DNA from: Tupaia tana
Taxonomy: Eukaryota; Chordata; Mammalia; Scandentia; Tupaiidae
DNA: 64,000 nt
Assembly: GCA_026018925.1 (NCBI GenBank)
Contig: JAKSZU010000029.1
Location: 15,241,778 to 15,305,777 of the forward strand
Direction: 5' to 3'
Part shown: positions 46,114-59,100 of the stretch, in pieces
How the letters are laid out: each line of letters opens with the position of its first letter
Position numbering within the stretch: position 1 is the stretch's first letter
Made by a program: the position numbers and the translations under genes
The notes under the pieces: generated by a model
Told to the model about the DNA's origin: nothing
The model's input: the letters and a program-made list of their open reading frames with translations, nothing else
The model's database searches: none

Positions 46114-46363
46114 TTTTTTTTTTTGGAGAGGTTTTTGCTATAGGGCGTGTGCACTCTCCAGAAAGACAGAGAAAGACAGAGAGATAGAAAGCGAGAAATG
46201 GGGGGATGGCTATGCCACAATCCCTTCTCCTCCATTCTCTCAGGATCTTGGGCATGCATGCACATGCACCCAGTATGAGTTTAAGCCACCAGTTCTGGGA
46301 CTCAAACTGTGGTCAGTTACATGGGAGTACAATGACATAGCCATTGCGCTAACTTCTGGTCCC
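46114..46363 (-). mobile_element. tRNA-derived SINE, only in copy B
   Basis: Antisense, near full-length. Target duplication AGAAATAGTGATT is exact at 46101-46113 and 46364-46376. The empty site is visible in copy A near 24320. Confidence 0.94.
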
Positions 46364-46424
46364 AGAAATAGTGATTCTTTAATTATATTGTGGAATTAAA
46401 ACTTGTACCACCTTTTTAAATAGC

Positions 46425-46740
46425 TCTCATTTTTTATTTATTACTTTTATTTATTTACATTTAATCATTGTACAATTTACAGCATACAAGATGGCTTTTC
46501 CAGTGTGAATATAGTACATCTTAGTCAAGTAATTGGTATTGTCATGTACGTTTTCATTAACAGATAACTTTTCAGTTTTGTTTCTGTTAAATATTTTTCC
46601 CTTGGTTTATATTTCCTGGGGTTTCTATTTCTTTGCTCTCACGGTTTTATCAAATGTATGTTATTTGTTTTCAAAAGCTTTCTATCCTCTCTGATATCCA
46701 ACCATTCCCCCTTTATTACTTTCCTTTATTTCCATAGTTA
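46425..46740 (-). mobile_element. Old L1 3' UTR fragment, antisense
   Basis: Duplicate of 24365-24750. Confidence 0.55.
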
Positions 46741-46784
46741 TTCCCAAACTAGGTTAAGAAACAATTTGGAGAGTCTCATTTGTC

Positions 46785-47122
46785 TTACACAGACTGGACA
46801 TTCAAGTTTTGAAAACGGAAAATCTGAAAAGCTTCAAAATCTAAAATGTTTTCAGCACCGATTTGAGCCACAGTGCTTAATTCCATACCAATTTCATGTC
46901 ATAGATCATCGTATAAAAGGTGCAATACAGAAAAAATGTATTAAACTACCTTCTGGCATGTGTATACATGTATATGAAATGACACTAAATTCTGTGTTTA
47001 GACTTATATTCAATCCACAAGATATCTCAGTGTATACATAGAAATGTTTCAAAACAAGAAAAAATCTAGAATCCAAAACACTTCTGGTCCCAAGCATCTC
47101 AGGTAAAGGAAATTCAACCTGT
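46785..47122 (+). mobile_element. Tigger/pogo-type DNA transposon remnant
   Basis: Uninterrupted counterpart of 24945-25592. The end reads CACTTCTGGTCCCAAGCATCTC then ATTCAACCTGTA, the best-preserved copy for family assignment. Confidence 0.65.
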
Positions 47123-47139
47123 ATATATATGTATTTTTA

Positions 47140-47375
47140 ATTTGCTGCAAGTTTGTCTGTTTCTGAACATTGGGTTGGTTCCATGTCTAAGCAATTGTGA
47201 ATAATGTCATAACAAACATGAATGTTCAAGTCTTTTTCTGACTGAGTGCATTCCTATCCTTTGAGTAGATACCTGGGAGTGGAATTACTGGATCATTTGG
47301 TAATTCTATTTGTAGGTCTTTGAGTAATCTATATTGTTCTCCACAGTAGTTGCACTAATTTACATTTCCACCAAC
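47140..47375 (-). mobile_element. L1 ORF2 3' fragment, antisense
   Basis: Duplicate of 25610-25845, followed by an ATAA run (47380-47397). Confidence 0.8.
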
Positions 47376-47404
47376 AATAAATAAATAAATAAATAAACCT
47401 TGAA

Positions 47405-47650
47405 AGCAAAAAAAAAAAAAAAAAAAAAAGCTATAAGTTGCATATGGTCACTGGAGAGAGGCAGAAAGAAACAGGGAAAGTGAGGAAATATTTCCAGGGA
47501 GGATGGCCACATGACAATCCCTTCTCTTTTATTCTTCTTTGGGGGATTTTGAGCATGCATGCACATGTGCATGGGGTGTTTTGGAAGCCTCCAGGTTTGT
47601 AAGTCAAACCAGGCAGTCAACTATGTAGGATCCAGCTGCCTTAACCACCC
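47405..47650 (-). mobile_element. Old tRNA-derived SINE
   Basis: Duplicate of 25868-26100, with a long A run at 47408-47430. Confidence 0.75.
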
Positions 47651-48094
47651 TCAACCTATATTTTAAAGTGTTTCTTTAGGCCTATTAAATAAGCTACACT
47701 AGGCAACTCTAACATTTTTGATATAATTTTAGTATCAATAAATATCTGGAACCATGGCATTTTACTTTTGTAGCATCCTTCACATTTACATCATTACATT
47801 AACTGCTTCTCTTAAAAATGTAGGCTTTCACATATTGTGGATTTTAGAGTCGATCATGGATATTTACAGTCCCATTGGTCTCTCTCTCTCTCTCTGAAAG
47901 ACTGATAAGAGACTATTTATCAATATCCATGAATGCAAAAGACAATATCACTACATATGGTATAGACATTAAGTATATAGTAAAAGAAGATCATAAATAA
48001 TTACTGCCAATATTGGAAAATTTAGATGAACAGGTCAAACTCTGAGAAAGCATTTAATCACTGTACATCTAACACAATAGGCAATAAGAATTGA

Positions 48095-48350
48095 AATCTG
48101 GGAAACCAGCTGATGGCACAAGGGTTACATCACTGGTCTCCCATGTAGTCAACCATGGTTCAAGTCCTGGATCCACCAGCTTAAATCTCATACTGGGCAT
48201 GTGTGTGTGTGTGTCCAAGATCCTAAGAGGAGGAGAAGGGATTGCTGTGTGACCCTCCATGGGGGGGGGGGGGGTGATCTCTCACTTTTTATTTGTCTTT
48301 CTCTCTGGCAAGCATATGTGCCCTATAGCAAAAATCTCTCTTAAAAATAA
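48095..48350 (+). mobile_element. Old tRNA-derived SINE
   Basis: Counterpart of 26540-26850. Has a poly-G run (48263-48273) where the body hairpin lies. Confidence 0.8.
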
Positions 48351-48434
48351 AAAATAATAGAAATATAAATTATCTTACAAGTGTTATAAGAATTGACACA
48401 ATAAACAAAAAACTACCCACAAAGAATATCCCAA

Positions 48435-48690
48435 ATCTGAAAGATAGTCATTGTATACTCACTTAATATATACTAAATGTCTGCATTTGCAAAAACTGAA
48501 AGATTGGAAGGTATAAAACCATAGAGAACAACTGTGGGTTCTAGAGATAGTGAGGGAGGAGGATGGCAAATGGGATGCTGATGGGAAGGATGGAATAAAA
48601 TAGAAAAAAGGAAGCAAAACATTTAAGGGACACAAAAATGGAAAATAATCTGTTGAAGATAATGTGTTTGGTAGTAAGGGAGGAGACCGG
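48435..48690 (+). mobile_element. L1 3' UTR fragment, sense
   Basis: Duplicate of 26925-27180. Confidence 0.65.
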
Positions 48691-50869
48691 GTACCCCAAA
48701 GCAATTTGACATCTCTAGTGACTCTCATCTCTTCTCAAGCCTTATATTCAGGGCACCACAGTGGACTAACACCTTAATTCTCTACATTCTTTCAAGTTCT
48801 TCTATCTCTGTTGTTTATTTGCATTTCACTTGCCAGATCTTCTAATAAAGGTTCTTAATAATAAATACCAGTACAAGTGTGAGGGTCTTATGAAATAGAT
48901 AGTTCTGTCACAAGACAAGTGATATACGACAGTAATGAGGACAACATGAAACATACTACTAAAACAGTTTGTAGCTGGTATATTAATTAAACATTTATAC
49001 ATGAGGTCCCAACAATGCATCTATTTTCTTAAGGAAAAGAGATGATTTCTTTCTTAGATCAGGATAAGGACTTGGTAGTGAGGGACAAACAAGAAACATT
49101 TACCTCTGAGGGGGGCTTGAACTCCTGAATTTCCAAAGGGGTTTCATTCACATTTTTTTTGAGAGGTTTTTGCTATAGTGTGTGTGTGCTCACCAGAAAG
49201 ACAGAGAGAGACAGAGAGAGAGAAAGCAAGAAATCATCCCCCAGGAGGTATTGCCACGCTGCAATCCCTTCTCCTCCATTCTCCTCTCAGGATCTTGAGC
49301 ACACACGCACATGCACCCGGCGTGAGTTTAAGCCACTGGGTCCGGGACTCGAACTGCAGTCGACTACATGGGAGTCCAGCCACATAGCCATTATGCCAGC
49401 TGCTTGTCCCCATTCACATTTATTTCTCTATGATTATTCAGCCACTGAGGGCAAAGGCTAATCCTTTAAAGCTTGAGCCAGATCTAGAAGTTTTAATTTG
49501 CTTTAACCATTAGAATATGTTGATATTTCCAATGATTCACAATGGACTCTTTCTGCAATTCTATGGAACCCTGTCTCAGCCATGTGAACAAATGCATGCT
49601 ACTCAGCTACAGGAGGAGAGAAAATGTGGAAGGGGTTAGTTGTCATAGTCAAGTTTTCCACTAGATTAGACAACAGCGAACCAAGTCCTCAATAGATGAA
49701 GAACCTCTGCTAATATCAGTTGTACCTCCTCATTTGACTTATAGATAACTACAGATTCATGAGGAGACCAGAAAACCTCAGAAATATTGCCCCTCATGTA
49801 GTCACATTAGCTAACAAAGGTATTATAAGATATATTTTCTTTAGAATGGCTTGTTATGCAGCAGCAACTAACTAATACAATAACAAAGTGAACAGAATGA
49901 AGGGCAATCATAATAATCTTCTGCTTTGTATTTTGACTTCTTTTTTGTGATCTTTGAACACTGCATTCATGATTATTTTGTTATTCAGTTGGCAAGATTT
50001 GTTAGAAAGTAACTAAGACAAGATTGCTTTCCAGGAAACCAGGAGAGGTTAGCCAGATACGCATGTTTTTGCAGAAATACTTGTAACACAGAATCGCATG
50101 ACTGCACAGAAATTCAAGGTTTCTTGTGAGTAATGCTTTGATCATGAAGATTGAAAAGATATCGATGCATAAAGGAGATATAATATAGATGATACTGACA
50201 ATAACCACTCATTGCCTCTTTGATAATTGTGACAAAGTTTAGAAAAGGTGAGTATATTTCATTTAGAGAAACAGATTAGTCTAGCTGCTTCATTTAGCAG
50301 TAAATCTTCCATATTTGTCCACTTCTTATCAAATCCCAAGGTCTCATTGGTTTTTGTATATTTATGCAGCACAGGAAATTTTCAGTAAGTCGTAGGATGA
50401 TATTTTATAATAAGACATAAATCAAACCAAACCAGTCTTCTCCAAAATAAATAATCCCCTTTATAAATTAATACCAACCTTCCAACATTTTACACATAAC
50501 TAAGTAGACATAGAGTTTTAAACAAAAATACTCTGCATAGTAATGCAATTCATAGCTTGAAATTTGGGGAATCATATTTAAATTCATCTAACATTAAGGC
50601 CATAAAAAGAAAAACCATTTATTGAAAGGTGTCTTTCCAACCAGATTCCACCTGGAGTCATGTTGATAGCAATGACTTATTTCTGGTGACTATGAAGGCA
50701 CTGCATATGCTAGGCTAGAAAAGACATATGCTCTTAAAGATGGGAATAAAATCCAATGACAAGTTATAGACTAAAGTTTCTACGCTAAACTGTACCATTT
50801 CATGGAATAATAGACAGAACATTTAAAAATTATATTAGATTTTTTTCTACTTTTGAGTTTTATTGTCAT
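48691..50869. other. Non-coding duplicated DNA
   Basis: Matches 27181-29114 apart from one SINE. No gene recognised. Confidence 0.5.
49156..49410 (-). mobile_element. tRNA-derived SINE, only in copy B
   Basis: Antisense, full-length. Target duplication CATTCACATTT at 49145-49155 and 49411-49421. Empty site in copy A near 27650. Confidence 0.94.
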
Positions 50870-51113
50870 TGAAGATTTCTTCTATAGAGTGTATACACTT
50901 GCCAGAGAGAAAGAGAGACAGATACAATGAGAAAGAAAGTGAAAAATTGCTCTAAAGTTGGGATGTCATACTGTAACCCTTCTCCTGCCAGGATGTTGGT
51001 CATGCATGCAAACATGCCCAACATGATTTTCAAGCTGCTGGTTCCAGGACTTAAGCTATGGTCTGTCATGTGAGAGTCAGCACCTTAACCACTATGCCAC
51101 CAGCTGGACCCTG
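50870..51113 (-). mobile_element. Old tRNA-derived SINE
   Basis: Duplicate of 29115-29375. Confidence 0.8.
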
Positions 51114-51333
51114 AATTATATTATTGACCTTAGCAATCCAGTGTAGTTATCCTGTTCCCATAATTAAAGCACAGCATATGATATTTTCATAGAAGAAAGG
51201 CAAACATATTCAGTATATGTCATTGGAGAAAAATATTTTTTAATAAATTAATGTTGCTCCATGATACTAATGGGGATTTCCAAGTATTTCTGATCTATGG
51301 TTGGGATAACCTTGTGAAAATACAAAAAATAGG

Positions 51334-51587
51334 GAACCAACAGTTAGTGTAATGGCTATGTCGCTGGACTCCCACATAGTCGACCACGGTTCGCGTCCCG
51401 GACCCGGTGACTTAAAACTCACGCCGAGCGCGTGTGTGTGCGTGCCCAAGATCCTGAGAGGAGAATGGAGGAGAAGGGATTTCGGCATGACCATCCCCCC
51501 TGGGGGGTGATTTCTCATTTTCTGTCTCTATGTCTCTCTCTGTCTGTCTGGCGAGCACACGCGCCCTATAGCAAAAACCTCTCCAAA
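51334..51587 (+). mobile_element. tRNA-derived SINE, only in copy B
   Basis: Full-length. AAAATACAAAAA flanks both sides (about 51320 and 51589). Copy A is uninterrupted at about 29870. Confidence 0.93.
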
Positions 51588-51774
51588 AAAAATACAAAAA
51601 TAGACAGAGGAAAAATCTGTCTAGATATTAGAGTGGAAAAGTCAGGTATTTATATTGAATAGAGAGGTTGAAAATAAAGTCATGGACAATCCAGAATATA
51701 ATTAAATGGAAAAAAAATCTACTTCCAGAATCTTGACAGATTTTCACCACTGTTACCTGATGTCTTGAATACTG

Positions 51775-52741
51775 CTAACAAGCACATTTCTTCATTAGGA
51801 GGACAGCTGATCCTTTGATAGTCTTACTCCACATGAAACTTCTCAGAACCATCTTTACATCTTTGTTTCTCAGACTGTAGATGAAGGGGTTTAGCATTGG
51901 TATGACCAATGTGTACATCACTGAGGCTGCTGCACTTGATTGAGAATTTTGGATAACAGAAGAACTAAGGTTCACAAGTATAATTGTACTATAAAATAAG
52001 GAGACAACTGAGAGGTGAGAGGCACAGGTGGAAAATGCTTTATACTTCCCCTGAGCTGATGAGATTGCATGAATGGAGGAAACTATCTTACAACAAGAGT
52101 AAAGAATCCCAGAGAAGGGACCACCAACCAGCAGCACAGATGCAAAATAGATCACCATGTCATTTAGAAAGGTATCAGAGCAGGCAAGGTGGACCACCTG
52201 ATTAAGTTCACAGAAAAAGTGGGAGATTTCCACTCGTGTACAGGACAGCCGCAATGCCATTAAGGTATGTAATAATGAAATCAGGAAACTCATGATCCAG
52301 GAAAAAAGACCCAGCAACACACAGAGTTGAGGGTTCATAATGACCATGTAGTGTAGAGGGTGACAGATGGCCACATACCGGTCATAGGCCATCACTGCTA
52401 GGAGAAAGCCATCTAATGCTATGAAGAGTAGGAAGAAGTACATTTGGGTGATTCAACCTGCATAGGTGATGACCTTGCTCTGTGTTTGGATGTTCACCAG
52501 TGTCTTTGGAATAGTAGTGGAAGTGAAACAGATGTCTATGAAGGACAGGTTGGAGAGGAAAAGTACATGGTGGTGTGCAGGTGGGAGTCTGAGATGATGA
52601 CTAGGATGATGAGCAGGTTTCCAATCATGGTGAGTAGGTATATGGAGAAGAAAATTCCAAATATAAGGGGCTGTAAATCTGGTTCCTCTGAAAGTCCCAG
52701 AAGAGGAAAATCTGAAATCCTGTAGCATTCTCTGGTTCCAT
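51775..52741 (-). pseudogene. Olfactory receptor pseudogene, paralogue of the intact OR7-like gene
   Basis: Nearly identical along its length to 30087-31025 but disabled. On the complement: the ATG is at 52741; a 1-nt loss near codon 8 shifts the frame; a second indel near codon 60 (before FLSNLSF) restores it; TGA then replaces the conserved Cys at position 97 (near 52455). The rest is open for 222 codons from [30 protein letters not shown] to TM7 and the tail, with one codon missing in loop 2 (LSCTRVEI). The tail reads through the parental stop region for extra residues, ending at 51775. No functional seven-transmembrane receptor can be made from it. Confidence 0.93.
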
Positions 52742-53004
52742 GTGATGGAAGTGACTAGCTGGAAAAAGAAAATAATGGAACTAATTTTTCACTCAAAATA
52801 GTTCAGAGTTAGCTCACATAGTTCACAAAAAATACTCACTTTCCTGGCAGTAGTAATGCATATGTTAATAATTTTGTACTCGTATACAATGCATTCAGGC
52901 TGGGATAAATAATTAAATGACAATTTTTAAAAATTACTCCTCTAGTTGAGATGCTATGATTTACTGTTTTCAGTGAGTAAATTGATCTTTCTATATATTT
53001 TTAA

Positions 53005-53230
53005 TTGCCAAAGAGTGTATGTATTTGCTAAAGAGACAGAAAAACAGTAGGGGGAAGAAAGCACATCCCAGTGGGATATGATCATGCCATATTCCTTTCT
53101 CCTCTGTCTTGGCATTCATCCATAATTTTTATCATGCATGAACACATACAGAGTGGTTTTCCAGAAACCAGGGCTAGGATTTAAAACATGGTCAACCATG
53201 TGATACATAGTTTTATAAATTTCTAGGCTG
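53005..53230 (-). mobile_element. Old tRNA-derived SINE
   Basis: Duplicate of 31362-31580. Confidence 0.65.
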
Positions 53231-54374
53231 CAGGGCTGTCACGTTCTCTTTAGTTTGTATATGGTTCCTCTCCTCTTTAGCACACACTACCCTCCCAAGT
53301 TATGTCTAATTGGTCATTTCTTTCCCATTCTCTACTTTTCCCCAAATTTTTAATTCATTTTCATAATATAAACGTCCACCAAATTCCATGTTCAATCTGG
53401 TAATGAATATTCAGTTGCTAAGAAACTAAAATACTAAAGAATTATTGATGGATAGTATAAGCTAATAAAGAAATACTCATGTGACATATCACATAGTAAC
53501 AAGTGATTTGAAGACAATGAATTATATAGAAATGAGAGAGTGGACAAGTGTACTATTAACTGGCAGATAAGATGACATTTGAGTAGATACTTCAAAGAAG
53601 AGAGGGCAGGAGCTGCAAGGCTATCTGGGGAAGTGGCCATCTTGCAGAAAAATGAACAACAGGAGAATAATGACATGGTGTCAGAGGATGTTGAGGAATG
53701 AGGGGACCTGTGGATGCTGAAATTTGAAGACATTGAGCATTCTTCAGTCACATGCTGTTCTAGTCCCCTATGAATTTAGCCCTCTAGGAGTGCAGACACA
53801 GCAGCAAGATTCTAGTTGGCAAACTTCCAATGAACATGGGAACTTGGGATCACATTGTGATGTGACCATTTTGTGCTGTATATTTATAGAAACATTTAAA
53901 ACAAGAACTATAGGGAATATATAAGCAAGTGAATAGAACATTTTTAAAACAACTGTATTCAATAAGATGGATTAAGAATACAAAATAAATTATTAATGTT
54001 CATTGAACCATATCAACCGAGGTCTCTAATTTTGGGTTAAATAAAAAAGATCTAGATATATAATATTAAAATGTATATATTTAAAGAAGCAGTGGGAAAA
54101 AAGTATCAACAGTATCTATTGATAAAATTTTGTACCATACAAACAAATGGATTCAAATATACTTATGAAAAAGATATACATGATTTTAGGTGAACACAAA
54201 AGAATGTGTTTATAAGATGGTATCAAATGGTCATTAAGTTAAAATAAATGATTCAATCACAAAACACATGTGGAATAACTAATAATAAAACAAATGTGAC
54301 ATAAGATGATAAATGTTACAAAGAAAATTTATTCTATAAAATATTCAGAAGACATTCTAAAGTTAAAAAAGCAA
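53231..54374. other. Non-coding duplicated DNA
   Basis: Matches 31581-32424 and 33286-33539. It carries the empty site of the L1 found at 32425-33285. Confidence 0.5.
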
Positions 54375-55385
54375 AGATGTCTGCACTTCAAAACAAACCA
54401 TAGAGTGAAAAGGCAACCCTCAGAGTGAGAGAATATATTTGCAAACTACAGCTCAGATAAGGGGATAATAACCAGAATATACACGGAACTCAAGCAGTTT
54501 ACCCACAAAACAATAATAATACAATTAAAAGATGGGAAAATGAGTTGAACAGAAAATCCCCCAAAGAAGACATATGAATGGCCAAAAATCATCTTATCAT
54601 AAGGGAAATGCAAATCAACACCACAATGAGATACCACTTAACTCCAGTTGGAATGGCTAAAATTAAAAATATAAAGAATGATAAATGCTGGAAAGGCTGT
54701 GATAAAAAGGTAACTCTCCTACACTTTGAGTGTGAATGCAAATTAGCAGAACCATTGTGTAGAATGATATGAATATTCCTCAGAAACTTACAAGTAGAAC
54801 TACAATATGACCCAGTAATTCCACTCTTAGATATTTACCCAAAGAATAGAAAAACTTTCAGTCTGAAAAACACTTGCACATCCATGTTTATTGTAACATT
54901 ATTTGTAATTGCTAAAAAATAGAATGAGCCCAAATGTCCAAAAGTAGATGAGTGGGTTGAAAATGTGGCGTATTTATTCTATGAAATACTACTTAGCCAT
55001 AAAAACAATGAGACCCTAACATTTGATACGTAGTGTATGTATATGGAGGTCTTGATGCTAAGAAAAGCAAAGCAGACAATGAAATACAGACTTTGTATGT
55101 CCCCATTCAATATATGCCATATTCCTGCACTCTGTCACAAAAACGGAGTGTTTGGAAGGTAAAGTAGTAGGGAGCGAAACTGTAGATACTAGAGGTAGTA
55201 AGGATAGGGGTAATATGACAGTGGGTAATAGAGGGAGGGAGGGAGGGAAACAGGGAAAAATGTTTAATTGACACAGAAATGAAAAGTTATTTGCTGATAA
55301 AAACATGTGTGGTAATGTGTTTGTCTTGACTGCTAGGCACAGCATTCCTCATGGAAATAGCAATGTTTTACACGGTATATACTTA
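54375..55385 (+). mobile_element. L1 3' end, sense
   Basis: Duplicate of 33540-34565, with additional small deletions. Confidence 0.85.
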
Positions 55386-55409
55386 TTAAATGTATACTAA
55401 AAATAAAAG

Positions 55410-55660
55410 GTAAAGAGGATGCCCAAAAAGTGATGTAGAGATTGAGGCACTGGATCTCACATAGCCAATAGTGTGGTTCAAGTCCTGAGCCTGGCAGCTT
55501 GAAAATCACACTGGGTACATGTGCATCCATGCCAAAAATCTTGACAGGAATGTGGAGGAGAAGGGATTGTGATCTGGCCATCACCCCTGGGGGATGACTT
55601 CTCATTATTTATCTCTCTCTCTCTCTCTCTGTCTTTCTGTAGTGAGTACACGAATCCCAG
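55410..55660 (+). mobile_element. Old tRNA-derived SINE
   Basis: Duplicate of 34915-35170, with a CT microsatellite at about 55611-55630. Confidence 0.8.
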
Positions 55661-56165
55661 ATAATAAACTAAAATGCATAAAGCAATCAGAGGTGTAGGT
55701 TTGTGAAATGACTGACTAATAAATGTGACCACACCAAAGTTTAATCTTTGCACATAGAACCCCTCAAGAAATTTATTTATCCATTTGTTATAGCTAAAAA
55801 TAAAATAGAAAACAGTGAAAAAAAAAAAAAACGATTCTTAGAAAGAATAAAATCAAACAACCCTTGATATGAAAAAGCAAAGATCTGCAAAGGCAATTTC
55901 TTCAAAGAAAAGGCTAGCAAATTACAAAATACCTTCAGTCTCAGCAGTAATGAAATAAACAAAACAGGTGTAAACCTCTTTCATTTTCCCCAGTGTCCTA
56001 TCGAATAAAACTGATTTTTTTTCCTTGTGACTACCCAAATTGAGAGAAAATACTTCAAAATGTTTGTCTCATGAGCTGCTGTTGCAAAGTAATATTTGTA
56101 AGTCATCCATTGGTCTGATTTTTATGATAAATACAGCAACCATCTTAAAAATTAAGTGAAGCCCA

Positions 56166-59100
56166 GACCTTCCTGGACTGCCAGCAGGCAACAGCGTCCC
56201 CTGCAAGCCTCTGGCCAGCAAGGGATACTGAGGGAGGGTCACCTCTGACCCCCACCCCACTTCCAGACCCCCAGGCCCCAGACTCCACCTTCTAGACCTT
56301 CCTGGACTGCCAGCAGGCAACAGCTTCCCCTGCAAGCCTCTGGCCAGCAAGGGATACTGAGGGAGGGTCACCTCTGACCCCCACCCCAATTCCAGACCCC
56401 CAGGCCCCAGACTCCACCTTCTAGACCTTCCCGGACTGCCAGCAGGCAACAGCGTCCCCTGCAAGCCTCTGGCCAGCAAGGGATACTGAGGGAGGGTCAC
56501 CTCTGACCCCCACCCCACTTCCAGACCCGCAGGCCCCAGACTCCACCTTCTAGACCTTCCTGGACTGCCAGCAGGCAACAGCGTCCCCTGCAAGCCTCTG
56601 GCCAGCAAGGGATACTGAGGGAGGGTCACCTATGACCCCCACCACAATTCCAGACCCCCAGGCCCCAGACTCCACCTTCTAGACCTTCCCGGACTGCCAG
56701 CAGGCAACAGCGTCCCCTGCAAGCCTCTGGCCAGCAAGGGATACTGAGGGAGGGTCACCTCTGACCCCCACCCCACTTCCAGACCCCCAGGCCCCAGACT
56801 CCACCTTCTAGACCTTCCTGGACTGCCAGCAGGGAACAGCGTCCCCTGCAAGCCTCTGGCCAGCAAGGGATACTGAGGGAGGGTCACCTCTGACCCCCAC
56901 CCCACTTCCAGACCCGCAGGCCCCAGACTCCACCTTCTAGACCTTCCTGGACTGCCAGCAGGCAACAGCGTCCCCTGCAAGCCTCTGGCCAGCAAGGGAT
57001 ACTGAGGGAGGGTCACCTCTGACCCCCACCCCACTTCCAGACCCCCAGGCCCCAGACTCCACCTTCTAGACCTTCCTGGACTGCCAGCAGGCAACAGCGT
57101 CCCCTGCAAGCCTCTGGCCAGCAAGGGATACTGAGGGAGGGTCACCTCTGACCCCCACCCCACTTCCAGACCCGCAGGCCCCAGACTCCACCTTCTAGAC
57201 CTTCCTGGACTGCCAGCAGGCAACAGCGTCCCCTGCAAGCCTCTGGCCAGCAAGGGATACTGAGGGAGGGTCACCTCTGACCCCCACCCCACTTCCAGAC
57301 CCCCAGGCCCCAGACTCCACCTTCTAGGTAGGTAGCCAGGATCTCCTTCAGGCGGTTTTTTTTTGTTTTTTTTGTTTTTTTTTTCATTTCTCTTGACCGC
57401 CCCTGCATTCTCTTGTTAACACCTCGCCCTCCTTCTCCCCCCAGAACTTCCTGGACTGCCAGCAGGCAACAGCGTCCCCTGCAAGCCTCTGGCCAGCAAG
57501 GGATACTGAGGGAGGGTCACCTCTGACCCCCACCCCACTTCCAGACCCCCAGGCCCCAGACTCCACCTTCTAGGTAGGTAGCCAGGATCTCCTTCAGGCG
57601 TTTTTTTTTTTGTTTTTTTGTTTTTTTTTTCTTTTCTCTTGACCCCCCCCTGCATTCTCTTGTTAACACCTAGCCCTCCTTCTCCCCCCCGACCTTCCTG
57701 GACTGCCAGCAGGCAACAGCGTCCCCTGCAAGCCTCTGGCCAGCAAGGGATACTGAGGGAGGGTCACCTCTGACCCCCACCCCACTTCCAGACCCCCAGG
57801 CCCCAGACTCCACCTTCTAGGTAGGTAGCCCGGATCTCCTTCAGGCGGTTTTTTTTTTGTTTTTTTTGTTTTTTTTTTTTCTTTTCTCTTGACCGCCCCT
57901 GCATTCTCTTGTTAACACCTAGCCCTCCTTGTCCCCCCAGACCTTCCTGGACTGCCAGCAGGCAACAGCGTCCCCTGCAAGCCTCTGGCCAGCAAGGGAT
58001 ACTGAGGGAGGGTCACCTCTGACCCCCACCCCACTTCCAGACACCCAGGCCCCAGACTCCAACTTCTAGAACTTCCTGGACTGCCAGCAGGCAACAGCGT
58101 CCCCTGTAAGCCTCTGGCCAGCAAGGGATACTGAGGGAGGGTCACCTCTGACCCCCACCCGACTTCCAGACCCCCAGGCCCCAGACTCCACCTTCTAGAC
58201 CTTCCTGGACTGCCAGCAGGCAACAGCGACCCCTGCAAGCCTCTGGCCAGCAAGGGATACTGAGGGAGGGTCACCTCTGACCCCCACCCCACTTCCAGAC
58301 CCCCAGGCCCCAGACTCCACCTTCTAGACCTTCCTGGACTGCCAGCAGGCAACAGCGTCCCCTGCAAGCCTCTGGCCAGCAGGGGATACTGAGGGAGGGT
58401 CACCTCTGACCCCCACCCCACTTCCAGACCCCCAGGCCCCAGACTCCACCTTCTAGACCTTCCTGGACTGCCAGCAGGCAACAGCGTCCCCTGCAAGCCT
58501 CTGGCCAGCAAGGGATACTGAGGGAGGGTCACCTCTGACCCCCACCCCACTTCCAGACCCCCAGGCCCCAGACTCCACCTTCTAGAACTTCCTGGACTGC
58601 CAGCAGGCAACAGCGTCCCCTGCAAGCCTCTGGCCAGCAAGGGATACTGAGGGAGGGTCATCTCTGACCCCCACCCCATTTCCAGACCCCCAGGCCCCAG
58701 ACTCCACCTTCTAGACCTTCCTGGACTGCCAGCAGGCAACAGCGTCCCCTGCAAGCCTCTGGCCAGCAAGGGATACTGAGGGAGGGTCACCTCTGACCCC
58801 CACCCCACTTCCAGACCCCCAGGCCTCAGACTCCACCTTCTAGACCTTCCTGGACTGCCAGCAGGCAACAGCGTCCCCTGCAAGCCTCTGGCCAGCAAGG
58901 GATACTGAGGGAGGGTCACCTCTGACCCCCACCCCACTTCCAGACCCCCAGGCCCCAGACTCCACCTTCTAGGTAGGTAGCCAGGATCTCCTTCAGGCGG
59001 TTTTTTTTTGTTTTTCTGTTTTTTTTTCTTTTCTCTTGACCCCCCCTGCATTCTCTTGTTAACACCTAGCCCTCCTTCTCCCCCCAGACCTTCCTGGACT

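Larger units (their letters stand above)
45825..56158. repeat. Segmental duplication, copy B
   Basis: Direct counterpart of 23995-35690. The right limit is where the 129-bp array and L1 begin (56160): the common sequence CTTAAAAATTAA occurs at about 35666 and 56145. Copy B gained its own SINEs (46114-46363, 49156-49410, 51334-51587). Confidence 0.92.
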
